The notes beneath the pieces are model-generated. The model was not told the DNA's origin, did not search any database, and saw only the letters and a program-made list of their open reading frames with translations. A stretch of DNA of 64,000 nt from Platanthera guangdongensis. Taxonomy: Eukaryota; Streptophyta; Magnoliopsida; Asparagales; Orchidaceae. Numbering within the stretch: the stretch's first letter is position 1; each line of letters opens with the position of its first letter. Of this stretch, positions 10,640-21,810 are shown piece by piece. The position numbers and the translations under genes were made by a program. The stretch is taken from positions 108,112,124 through 108,176,123 of the forward strand of contig CM077147.1 of NCBI GenBank assembly GCA_039583875.1. Reading direction: 5' to 3'.

Positions 10640-12230
10640 TGAGTCCAAGTTGCCATCCTCTAATATGATACTTGGATAGTGGATGTTCCAGGCACATGAC
10701 TGGAACAAGGGGTTTGCTTAAGGACTACACACCTATCATGGATGGCCCTAAAGTAACCTTTGGTGGTTCAGAAAAAAAGAATCATCAAAGGCTTTGGTAA
10801 CATTTCTAATAACCAGATTACTATCTCTCAAGTGGCCTATGTGAAGGGGTTGAAACAAAACCTTATTAGCATAAGTCAGTTGACTGATTTAGGATATGAC
10901 ATTTCATTTATTAAGAATGGATGTCATATCAAAAGGTCAAGTGGTCAAAAGGTCATATTGACAGGATATAGAAAGAGAAATGTTTATTGTCTTAACTTAG
11001 AGTGTGAGAATAATGGTTCTCTTATTTGTCTTGTAGCTGATGAGAGAGTCTCACATTATGTTAAATGGCACAAGAGGCTTGCTCATCTTAACTATAAGAC
11101 TATTGGCCAACTATTTAGCAAAGAGTTAGTGAGAAATGGTCCTCAAGTTAAGTGTATAAAGGATGAGATATGCTCAGCTTGTCAAAAAGGCAAGCATACC
11201 AAATCCACCTTTCATAGCCTTGAAAACAAGGATTCAGTGAGGTGTCTATACCTCTTGTATATGGATCTATTTGGTCCTATGCCAGTTCATTGTCTAAGTA
11301 GGAAGGTCTACACATTTGTGGTGGTAGATGACTATTCTATATATTCCTGGGTGTTCTTTCTAAGACAAAAACCTGAAACCCCAAGTGTCTTATATAGTTT
11401 TGTTAAACAAATTCAGAATGAGTTGGACTGTATAGTGGTCAAAATCAGAAGTGACCATGGTACTGAATTTCAGTCTGAAAGTATGACAAGACTATGTGAA
11501 GAATTTGGGATTTTTCATTAATTTTCCTCACCTAGAACACCTCAGCAAAATGGTATTGCTGAAAGGAAGAATAGAACATTGATAGAGGCTGGTAGAACTC
11601 TATTGCGTGACACTTCTCTCCCAGAATATTTCTGGGCAGAGGAAGTAAACACTGCATGTCATGTGATCAATAGGGCTACTATCACCAAGAGCCACAAAAA
11701 GAATCCCTATGAGATTGTGAAGGGCAGAAAACCAAACTTATCCTATTTTAGGATCTTTGGTTGCAAGTGCTATATACTAAACAATGACAAGTCTTATCTA
11801 ACCAAGTTTGCTGCCAAATCCCAAGAGGGGATATTTGTTGGGTACAACAATAATAGTAAGGCTTATAGGGTCTACAACTTAATTACTCAAGTTGTAGAAG
11901 AGTCTGTACATGTAGTCTTTGATGAAACAAGACTGATTAACTGTGAGTTGCCAAGTAGTGCTTGCAGTTCTATAGGTATAAATGAGAGAATGGACAAGCT
12001 TACCATTACAGAAGATTCTACTGCAACTCAGGAAGTGGAAAATGGTGGCTGTTGTCCAGGGGGAGTACAAGACTCTCAAGATGCTGAAGAAAACCAAGAG
12101 GTGCAGCTTAATGAAGAGGCTGAAGGTGTTCAACTTGAAGATATACTACCTCCAGCTAATAGACACTTAAAGGATCATCCAGCAAATCAAATAATTGGTG
12201 ATCCAAGACAAGGAGTGCAAACAAGAAGCA
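10640..12230 (+). pseudogene. Protease and integrase part of SIRE-A1 pol, broken
   Basis: The protease active site YLDSGCSRHMTG is near 10669, with a frameshift in an A-run near 10775. The pre-integrase HHCC finger follows (HKRLAHLNYKTIGQ to CSACQKGK, about 11070-11200). The integrase core has LYMDLFGPM, VVVDDYSIYS and IRSDHGTEF. A stop at 11519 splits the core before the [13 protein letters not shown] block at about 11540. The frame reopens at 11579 through the C-terminal [19 protein letters not shown] region, followed by an acidic linker. Confidence 0.88.
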
Positions 12231-13801
12231 TGAATCTGAGCACAGTTCTTTGCTCCAGCTTCCTATCACAAGTGGAACCAAAGAAATTTGAAGAAGCTGT
12301 TCTAGACCCACATTGGATTGATGCCATGCAAGAAGAGCTAAATCAGTTCAGAAGATGCAAGGTCTGGAAGTTAGTTCCTAAACCAAAAGACCACAACATC
12401 ATTGGAACCAAGTGGATCTTTAGAAATAAATTGGATGAGAATGGGATCATTGTGATGAATAAAACAAGACTTGTTGCAAAAGGGTATAGGCAGGAAGAAG
12501 GTATTGACTTTGATCAAACCTTTGCCCCAGTAGCAAGACTGGAAGCAATCAGGATGTTCCTTGCTTATGCAACATATCAAGGTTTCAAGGTATTCCAAAT
12601 GGATGTAAAGTCAGCTTTCCTAAATGGAAATCTAAAGGAAGATGTCTATGTAGAGCAGCCCTCAGGTTTTGTTGATCCTCTCAAACCTGATTATGTTTAT
12701 AGACTTAGGAAAGCATTGTATGTGTTAAAATAAGCCCCAAGGGCTTGGTATGAAACCCTGTCTAGTTTTCTTATTGAGAACAAATTCTCAAGGGGGAAAA
12801 TAGATAAGACTCTATTCCTTAGGGAATCTAAAGGAAAGATAATCCTAGTCCAAATATATGTTGATAACATAATATTTGGGTCTACTGAAAGTAATCTTTG
12901 CAGAAAGTTTGCAAAACTTATGCAAGGAAAATTTGAAATGAGCAGTATGGGGGAACTTAAGTTCTTCTTGGGTCTCCAAGTAAGACAGACAGAAGATGGC
13001 TTGTCCATATCCCAGTCTAAGTTCACCCCGGAGTTAATAAAGAAGTATGGTATGGAATCATCCACTACCATGAGAACTCCTATGGGGTCAAGTGTGTATC
13101 TTAACAAAGATGATGCCGGGAAACCTGTAGATGAAACTTTGTATAGAGGGATAGTTGGCTCCCTTCTATATCTGACTGCTAGTAGACCATATATCATGTA
13201 TGCTACATGTGTCTGTGTTATGTACCAAGCATGACCTAAAGAATCTCATCTGACTGCAATAAAAAGGATTTTGAGATATCTTAAGGGCACACCTTATCTA
13301 GGCCTTTGGTACCCTAGGAATGAAGATTTTCTACTGACAGGCTATTCAGATGCAGATTTTGCAGGTTGCAAGGAAGATAGAAAAAGTACTACAGGCACCT
13401 GTCAATTTCTAGGTGGAAGACTAGTGTCTTGGAGTAGTAAGAAGTAGACCAGTGTGGCAATCTCCACAGCTGAGTCAGAGTATGTGGCAGCAGGAAGTTA
13501 TTGTGCACAACTATTGTGGATTCAGCAGCAGCTAGAAGACTATGGTATTCAAGTAAGTAGAACACCTTTGCTTTGTGATTCTACAAGTGCTATTTCTATT
13601 GCAAATAATCCTGTCTCACATAGTAGGACTAAGCACATAGAAATTAGATACCATTTTCTTAGAGAACATGTAGAGAAAGAGGAAATTTCACTAGAATATG
13701 TCAAAACAGATTATCAAATTGCTGATATGTTTACTAATCCTGTAGATGAAACTAAATTTAATAAGTTTAAAATTGAATTAGGAATGTTGAACTTAGAATA
13801 G
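12231..13801 (+). pseudogene. Reverse transcriptase and RNase H part of SIRE-A1 pol, broken
   Basis: RT blocks are [32 protein letters not shown] and [21 protein letters not shown] stop at 12731 interrupts the frame. The catalytic box reads QIYVDNIIFGS near 12855, where SIRE-A2 has [11 protein letters not shown], so a catalytic aspartate is changed to asparagine. RNase H follows with a stop near 13233, a second near 13445, and DSTSAISIANNPVSHSRTKH near 13580. The end is at 13801 (LGMLNLE). Confidence 0.88.
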
Positions 13802-13826
13802 TTTAATAAAATTGACTAAGTAAAAT

Positions 13827-14275
13827 GGTGTCGACACAAGGAGTTGTCTGTGTCGACACATAGAAGTGGTGTTGACATTCCAGAGAAATGATGTCGACAC
13901 ATCTAGAAAGTCTGTGTCAACACTTCAGAGAAATAGTGTCGACACATCCAGAGTAGGTGTCGACACATCTAGAAGTGGTGTCGACACTTAGTTTCAATAC
14001 AGATTTCGTCGAGTAGAGTTTCGAATAATCATCGAGCGCAGATAAGTGTCGGCACATAAATTCTGTCGACTATATTAGTGTCGACATATAGTAGTCAGCA
14101 CCATTGTCGAGACTTAAGTAGTCGGTGTCGACACTTTTCAACAGTGTCGACACATTTAGAGGATTATGATGCGCCTTTTCACCTTCGTTTTTAGAAAGGT
14201 ATAAATAGGTCTTCAACATTGTTTGTCGACACGCTCTCAATAGTTTCGAGACCAAAACTTTGTGTCGACATCTCT
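13827..14275 (+). repeat. Second GTGTCGACAC array, in the spacer between pol and the extra gene
   Basis: Palindrome centres at 13832, 13854, 13873, 13895, 13918, 13940, 13961 and 13982 are 19-23 bp apart. Looser copies continue to about 14270, ending just before the ATG at 14308. The same array lies in SIRE-A2, where the LARD insertion splits it into 43327-43470 and 24560-24876. Confidence 0.92.
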
Positions 14276-14307
14276 CTCATATAAATTCAAGATTTCTCAA
14301 AACCCTA

Positions 14308-17051
14308 ATGGTGCCTAAGCTTGAAGAGAACGTCAATGAAGGATATGAGCTAGTACGCAACGCATTTGACCACGCGGAACCAGAAATTAAGGAGGTAGTA
14401 ACCCTAATTATTGAGAATGGGTTGGAGTATCTAGTTTCTGAGCCAACCAAGATTTGGAAGAAGGAAGTACTCGCATTTTATGGTGCAGCTACGTTGGATT
14501 CTACTGGACTCAAGATCAAGTCTGCAATTCATGGTGCGAAAGTTAAACTGACTATGAAGAGTTTAAGGAAAGTTCTACATCTACCTAGAACTCAAGAGGA
14601 AGTAGAAGTGACCTCTTCTAAGACAAGGGAAGAACTTAAATGGTGTGGATTGGATCCCACCATGAAGATTGGATCCTCAATGAATAAAAAAGGAATGAAT
14701 CAGCAAGACAAATTCCTTTCAGAAATAGTTGGCAAAGTTATACTCTGCAAGCCAGGGGGCATGATAAAATTTCTTCCCATATGTTCAGTTTAATGACCAG
14801 AATAATCTTCACACTAAACACTGATTGGTCAGCAATGATTTTTGAAAAGGTTAAGGAAAGCATTAAGAAGCCCAATCTGGGTAGAATTATGTGCCTGTAC
14901 TTAGCTGGAACTATTCCAAAGGTAATGGAACAAGCAACTGGTTCTAAAATTAACCACATGAGGAGGATGGACATTAGGATTATCTCAAGATGGGATAGGG
15001 TCCTAACTAAGGACATGCCTGATGAGGAAAGGCAAGAGGTTCCTGAGAAATCTACTGCACAAGACCCTGCAGATGAAGCACGAGTGCAGGGGGAGAAACC
15101 ATCTGCTGGCCCCATCCACCTGGATCCACTCTAGGGGGAGCCTCAATATGAGGAAGTGCTTACTCACTTGGACAGTGAATTGGCAACATAAACAATTCTT
15201 GAGGTAATCAGTGAAGTCAATCAATCAATTTTCAATATGGAGAATGAAATGCTAACTGAATCTTTGATTGATATTGATCAGACAACTCAGTTACACAGTC
15301 AACCACAAGATGTAATCTTGGAGGATACATCAGCAGTTGCTGGTGCTCCAGAAATAAGAAACTCTCCTGTCCCTTCTCAACAAGAATTTACCCTAGAAGA
15401 GCTGTTTCCTGATTTAGTGCAGGCTAATATTGAGTGGGAGCATGCTAGTTTTGAGGAGGAGAAAACTGCTTTTGAGGGGGAGCATGTAGAAACTCAGGAG
15501 GAGAATACAATGACTGAGGAGAAGCAAATTAGAACTGAAACTGAGGAGCAAAGGACTCAGGGGGAGCTAAGTAAGACTGCACAAGACTTACCTCCTAATC
15601 CAAAGGATAGAGTAGATATAGACAGCACATCTGATTCTGAGGATGCAACTGAGGTTCAAGCTAAGAAGAGAAAGCTTATAGTCTTCAAAAGGAGAAGCCA
15701 AAGCTACAAAAAGGCATTACAAACTGTTGCTTCACAGCCTGCCCCAACAATTGATTACAGTTCAATGTTAATATCTTTACAAGTGAAGCTGGATGAGCAA
15801 AGGATAGTAATGGAGAAGTATATGGATGAGACTCACAAAGATCTCCAATTCTCCTTGACCCAAGACATCAAATCCATAAGATTTGAGGTGAATCAAAATA
15901 AGAAGGAAATGACTGACTATTTCCACAAAGGAGATAATGCAGTGGTTTACCTAGCCACACACAAAGAGAAAATCAAGACACAAGTGGATGATATAGCAAT
16001 TAAGCAGGGCTATGTCTTAGAAAATCAGATTGGAATGAATGATAATCTGACTACATCCCACAATGCAATTATTACAGAATTGAAAAATGTTGCAAAAGCC
16101 CAGCCTGCTGATAAGTCTAAAGAAAAACAAGAGTTTGATAAGGAGAAGTTTGATAAGGACTTCCAAGAAGGCATAACTGCTGTCAAAACAGCTATTGAGC
16201 TGTCTCAAAAGACTATTTCTGGACTGCTGCTGAAGTTAAAGGGTTTTTATAAGGATGTAGTTAATTTTCTGGATGAACAGATCAGATTTCAGAAGGATGA
16301 TCTTAGAGATTATATGGCTAGAGAAGTCATAAAGGGGAAGAGAGTACTAGTCAAAGCTGGATCTGATCATGCTAAATGGATTTCCAATAGCATCAGAGCC
16401 ACACTTGGATATCCACCCCTGTGTGATGATGACAATGTGGCTGAATCTGGTATAAATCCTGCTATTTTTGGAGGTGAGCAAGCTGAAGTTGCTCAAGTAA
16501 TTTATTCTCCAGCAGATTTTGAGATGATACATCATGAAGTACAATCAATGTATAGCCCTCCAGAGGGTAATAAAAATATTATCATCTAGAAAGTAGACAA
16601 GCCTGTGCCAGAGGCAGTATTGAAAGAGCAAGAAACTCTTTTGTCCAAGAAGAGATTCAGAGAACAAGCAGAGTTAAAGATAGATTTTGAACTGTGGAGC
16701 CCAACATCTAGGAATATTATACTGACTGCTTGGAAAGCTGCAAAGGACAATACCCTAGAGAGGGGCAAATGGTACTCTGACCAAGAATGGAGAAAACATG
16801 AAGCCAGACAAGAAACTATTGTACAGTATAGAAGGAAGGCTAAACTTGGGAAGCTACCTCCTAATGCATAGGGGCCTAGCAAATATTTCCCAAATCCTTA
16901 TCATTATTTTGAAAGACAAAAGATAAGGGCTGAAGAGCTAGAGAAGAAAGGTCAAAAGGGCAAGAAGCCAGTTGATGACACTGATGTTCCAGTTCAAGCC
17001 AAGATTCAATCTGGTAAGGGCATTGTCATCAAGGAGCCAGAGCAACCTTAG
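14308..17051 (+). pseudogene. Extra gene of SIRE-A1 (so-called env-like / plant-transposon-protein ORF), broken
   Basis: The start MVPKLEENVNEGYELVRNAF is in the same relative place as in SIRE-A2. The N-terminal domain (about residues 1-270) resembles proteins labelled 'putative plant transposon protein' in plant databases; this is recalled, not searched. An acidic Glu/Thr-rich stretch follows, then a basic cluster KKRKLIVFKRRSQSYKK that could be a nuclear localisation signal, then a long coiled coil. I see no signal peptide and no membrane segment, so an envelope role is not supported. Lesions are a 1-base shift near 14756 and stops near 15134, 16589 and 16871. Confidence 0.8.
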
Positions 17052-17305
17052 ATTAGATTTACTAGATTTTATCACATTGTAAAATTTAGTGTTTAAAATC
17101 TATGTAAACTTCTATTAAAGAAACTTTTGTAGTTGAAGCAAAACATGATTAATGCATGTTTTGTGCTAGCATTATTATTATTCTGTGATGATTTGTTTTA
17201 TATGTTTTGTTTAAGTATTTACCCTGTCATATAATGTTGTTATACATCATATTGTGTATTTGTTATGCATGGTGTATATCAATGACTAAGGGTTATGACT
17301 TCTCC
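17052..17305 (+). other. 3' untranslated region of SIRE-A1
   Basis: AT-rich sequence between the last stop and the polypurine tract. I see no gene or repeat in it. It has a counterpart at 21561-21810 (minus strand) in SIRE-A2. Confidence 0.7.
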
Positions 17306-17319
17306 AAATAGGGGGAGAT
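17306..17319 (+). other. Polypurine tract of SIRE-A1
   Basis: AAATAGGGGGAGAT directly abuts the 3' LTR start. This is the usual plus-strand primer in copia elements. Confidence 0.88.
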
Positions 17320-19069
17320 TGTTGGGTACATTGGAAAATGTGTACCAGATTTGAAGAAGCCTCACCCTACTCAATGATATGCATCAAGGTGTATTTGATG
17401 TATTTTGAGTTTATATGTGCAGGTTAAGCAATTGCAGGAAATGCAGGAAAATTTCTAAGTCCATGTGTCGACACCTAGAGAAGCAATGTCGACACTTATG
17501 AAGGCTTGTGTCGACACTGGAGAAAAGTTGTGTCGACACTTGGAGTAGACATCGTCGACACTTGGACAGGCTGTGTCGACACTAGAAGAAATTGTGTCGA
17601 CATACAAAGGCAGTGTCGACACACAGAGTAGCAAAGTCGACATCAACTATGTCGACACCAAGAGGCAGTGTCGACACATACAGGAATACATAGTCGACAT
17701 CAAATGTGTCGACACCAAGAGGCAGTGTCGACACATAGAAGTACTTGTCAACATCAACTGTGTCGACACACAATAAAGCTTCAACAAAGTTAAAGTAAAG
17801 AAGTACTTGTGTCGACACAAAGGAGATGTGTCGACACACAACAAGTTTCAACAAAGTTAAAGAAAAGAAGGCTTGTGTCGACACACAGAATCAATGTCGA
17901 CACATTCTAAAGAAGCTGTGTCGAGAAGCTATTACAACAGCAAAAGGAGTTGTGTCGACACCACCAAGTCATGTGTCGACACTTAGTCCACTTGTGTCGA
18001 CACTTAGTCTACTTGTGTCGACACATAATGAAGATCAGACTCGACACTTTCAGACAGAGATAGTATTTCAAGAAGTGACTTGATGACTTGATAGCTGCCA
18101 TTCCTAACCGGTCTACTGCAACTGTCAAAGCTATCAGAAGTTTGTTAGAAACCGGATCAACCGGTTACCATGGAGGAAGAATATATAAAGGCCTTTCTCC
18201 TTTAACAGATAGTCACAAGAAGAATCAATAACAAATAGATTGAAGATCTACACAGATATCGATCAACACAAAAGAAGAAGACCTTCGACAGAAGATCTAA
18301 GAAGTTGGAGAGACAGAGAGCTCCATCTAAGAAGAGCAGTTGCTGAACTAGGCTGCCAAGAAAGAGTCAGATTAAGATCTGAATCTCAAGTCAGAAGCTG
18401 ATTGAAGATTAACTTCTCAAGATTTCAACCCTACTGAGTTCAGATTCAAGAAGCTTTGAAGAAAGCTAAGAGAGTTTGTGCTCTGCTATCAAGTTCTTCC
18501 AAGAACTGTTCAAGAAGCCATCCATCCCTTCTCTCTCTATCTGGGCGGTGGTTAATTACTTTGTAAACACTATTTTCTGTAGGATATATTCTAGATCTGA
18601 GTTGTAAGCCTATTATATAAAGGCTGAGTGTAAGAGAATATTTTCTCTGAGTGGTAGGGATGTGAGCCTGAGGTGTAGGAGATTGAGATCTCTAAGTGTA
18701 GGCCTTGTTGAAGGCTGAGGTACTGCAGTCGGCATGAGTTGTAGGAGTGTGGATACACTCTGAGTTGTATGAACCTGGTTTGGGTTCTGAGTTGTAAGAT
18801 CTGAGGATCTGAGGTGAAGTGTAGAAGTTAGGCCGAATCTAGTATACTGTTAGATAGGCGAAGGGGGAAAGTGGATGTACCCAGACTTTGGGGAACCACT
18901 ATAAATAATGTGTGCACTCTGTGATTGATTGTTTCTGTGATTGGTGTGCTGTATTAGCAGTAGTATTTGCAGTTTATTATTAGTTAACTAAACAGCTGGA
19001 CTGCCTTAAAATAAAAACAGGAATTACACCTATTCACCCCCTCTAAGTGGTTAGGCACTAATTCTTTCA
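17320..19069 (+). repeat. 3' LTR of SIRE-A1 (1750 bp), with palindrome array
   Basis: This is a direct copy of 6738-8505, from TGTTGGGTACATTGG to ATTCTTTCA. The GTGTCGACAC array occupies about 17464-18025 and the TATA box is at 18182-18189. A few array units differ from the 5' LTR: for example, one loses its CpG in the 5' copy only (GTGTTGACAC at 6991). Confidence 0.93.
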
Positions 19070-19646
19070 GGATCCTACCTCTCAGCCTTTATAAATCAGG
19101 CTTACAACTCAGATCAACTAAGATCCTACAAATATGGTAAGTTATTGATGATGATATGAATCCAGAGAAATGATTCTTTGTGTCTACCTTCTCAACTGAG
19201 TGAACTTAGCCCTACTTCTTCTCAGCACCAAGGAAGTAGATCTTCAGGATGTTTCTGTTTGTGTTAGGAAGAATCTCAGAAACTGGGGCTTCTGAACTTG
19301 TAGATGAAGACTAAATGATGTTTCTATTCTTTTCTTCTTCAATCAGCTAACCTTGTCTGAAGTTCTCAGACTTGTTGTTGAACTCGAGTTGCAAAGCTCT
19401 TCTTCTTTATTTTCTAGGAAGAAGATGATCCAGAAAAAAATATTCTCTTCCAAAAGTCAAAACCTTTCGTTAATTTATCAAAACTCGCTTTTTGTTTCAC
19501 GTAAATCCAACGGCTCTATGCACAGTATAGACCCCTGGAATGGGCAACTGCAGCACAACTTTTGCATTAAATGCAGTACTAAAGGTAAGCGACACATTTT
19601 GTCTTCTAGCAAGCAAATCCCGTGGTATTGAAATTTCTGCAGACAT
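19070..19646 (-). repeat. Fragment of the element C copia LTR between SIRE-A1 and SIRE-A2
   Basis: On the minus strand it matches the solo LTR from about 53025 to 53560 in order. Shared words include TACTGCATTTAATG, AGAGCCGTTGGA, AGGTAGACACAAAG, CTTGTAGGATC and TTATAAAGG. It begins with the GGATC duplication of SIRE-A1 and ends with the GACAT duplication of SIRE-A2. Confidence 0.75.
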
Positions 19647-21544
19647 TGAAAGAAATAGTGCCTAACCACCTAGAGGGGGGGGTGAATAGGTATAATTTTT
19701 TTTTTTACTTTAATGACAGAAAATCTGTTCTATAATCTAAGCAGCAATTGCAAATTCTACAGCTATCAGCACGACAATCACAGAAACAAACATTCACAGA
19801 GTGCACATAGAGTTTATAGTGGTTCCCCAAGGTTTGGGTACATCCACTTTCCCCCTTCACCTATCTAGCAGTGTACTAGATTCGGCCTAACTTCTGTACT
19901 TCTCCTCAGATCCTCAGATCTTACAGCTCAGAACCCCAAACAGGTTCCTACAACTCAGAGTGTCCCCACTCATACAACTCAGGCAAACTGCCCTACCTCA
20001 GCCTTCACCAAGGCCTACACTCAGAGAACACAGTCTCCTACAACTCAGGCATAAAGCCCTACCACTCAGTCTACAACAAGACCTACACTCAGAGAATAGA
20101 TTCTCCTACACTCAGGCTCAAAAGCCCTACCTCAGCCTTTATAAATTTAGGCTTACAACTCAGATCCCTTAGGATCCTACAAAAAGATAATAAAAGATTT
20201 TAGGTTACCACTCTGTTTGAGAGAATGAAGAGGGAAACCTTCTTGATCAGTTCTTGATAGAACTGATTTCTGAGATCAACTTTGTCTTTGCTTTCTTCAA
20301 GGCTTCTTGAGTCTGAACTCAGTAAAAGTTGATCTTCTTGAAGTAGTCCGGCGGGCAACTTCCTTCTTAAGATGAAGAATTAAATCTGGATCCTTCTTTG
20401 CAGTCTGGTTCAGAACCTGCTTCTTAAGAGATTTGACTAAACAAGTCTCTTTCTTGATTTCAATTACTGAAGTTCTCTCTCTCCAAGTAAATCTGAAGTT
20501 TCTTCAAAATACTGATTTACAGTTTTCTCTGGATCTGTATTCTACAATGATTGATCATTTTCTCTTGTTCTTACTTTCTGTTGAAGGAGAAAGCCTTTAT
20601 ATAGTCTTCCTCCATGGTAACCGGCTGATCCGGTTTTTAACGAACTTCTGACAGCTTCGACAGTTGCAGTAGACTGGTTGAAATGGCAGCTGTCAAGTCA
20701 TCCAGTCACTTCTTGAAATCACTGTCTCTGTCTGAAAGTGTCGAGACTAATCTTCATTATGTGTAGACACAAATAGACTAAGTGTCGACACAAGTGGACT
20801 AAGTGTCGACACTAGCCTTGGTGGTGTCGACACAACTCCTTCTGTTGTTGTAATAGCTTCTCGACACTGCTTCTGTTGAATGTGTCGACACTGATTGAGT
20901 GTGTCGACACAAGTACTTCTTCTTTAAAAATTAGTTGAATTCTGCTGTGTGTCGACACATCTCCTTTGTGTCGACACAAGTACTTCTTTAAAACTTGGTT
21001 GAATTCTGCTGTGTGTCGACACATCTCCTTTGTGTCGACACAAGTACTTCTTTGCTTTAACTGTTGTTGAAACTTGTCGTGTGTCGACACATCTCCTTTG
21101 TGTCGACACAATTGATGTTGACAAATACTTCTGTGTGTGGACACTGACTCTTGGTGTCGACACATTTGATGTCGACTAAGATTCTTTGGGTGTCGACACT
21201 GCCTCTAAGTGTCGACACAATTTATGTTGACAATTCTTCACAGTGTGTCGACACTGCCTGTATATGTCGACACATTTCTTCTGGTGTCGACTCAGCCTTT
21301 CCTGGTGTCGACCTAATTTACTCCAAGTGTCGACACAGCTTTTCTGCAGTGTCGACACAAGCTTTCATAAGTGTCGACACTGCTTCTCTAGTTGTCGACA
21401 CATGGACTTAGAATTTTCTGCATTTCCTGCAATTACTTAACCTGCACATATAAACTCAAAACACATCAAATACACTTTGATGTATATCATTGAGTAGGGT
21501 GAGGCTTCTTTAAATCTGGTACACATTTTCCAATGCACCCAACA
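19647..21544 (-). repeat. 3' LTR of SIRE-A2 (1898 bp), with palindrome array
   Basis: It runs from TGAAAGAAATAGTG to GCACCCAACA on the plus strand. The GTGTCGACAC array is at about 20755-21405, with decayed copies such as GTTGACAAAT and a GTGTGGACAC variant near 21135. It pairs with 48789-50680. Confidence 0.92.
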
Positions 21545-21560
21545 ATCTCCCTCTATTTGG
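21545..21560 (-). other. Polypurine tract of SIRE-A2
   Basis: The minus strand reads CCAAATAGAGGGAGAT immediately before the LTR start at 21544. Confidence 0.85.
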
Positions 21561-21810
21561 AGAAGTCATAACCCTTAGTCAATGATATACACCATACATA
21601 ACGAATACACAATATGATGTATAACATCATTATATGACAGGGTAATTACTGAAACAAAGCATATAAAATATTTTATCACAAAATTATAATGCTAACACAA
21701 TGAGCATTCATAAAAGATTTGTTTCAACTATCAAAAGTTTCTTTAATCAAAAGTTTACATGGATTTCAACACAAATGATTACAAAGTTGTAAACTTAAGA
21801 AAATTCTATT

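Larger units (their letters stand above)
6738..19069 (+). mobile_element. SIRE-A1: complete Ty1/copia (SIRE/Maximus-type) retrotransposon
   Basis: Two direct LTRs (6738-8505 and 17320-19069) start TGTTGGGTACATTGG and end CTTTCA. They flank a PBS, gag, pol, an extra gene and a polypurine tract. The 5-bp target duplication GGATC is exact (6733-6737 and 19070-19074). The long LTR, the two-zinc-knuckle gag and the extra coiled-coil gene after pol fit the SIRE/Maximus lineage. Every gene carries stops, mostly C to T or G to A changes compared with SIRE-A2. Confidence 0.93.

Noticed and set aside
14308..17051. Envelope protein, as the SIRE extra gene is often called
   Set aside because: No signal peptide or membrane segment is visible in either copy. 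I keep the neutral name 'extra gene'.
19353..19631. Small plus-strand frame of 92 codons between SIRE-A1 and SIRE-A2
   Set aside because: The stretch aligns in order with the element C LTR on the minus strand. No independent support for a gene.
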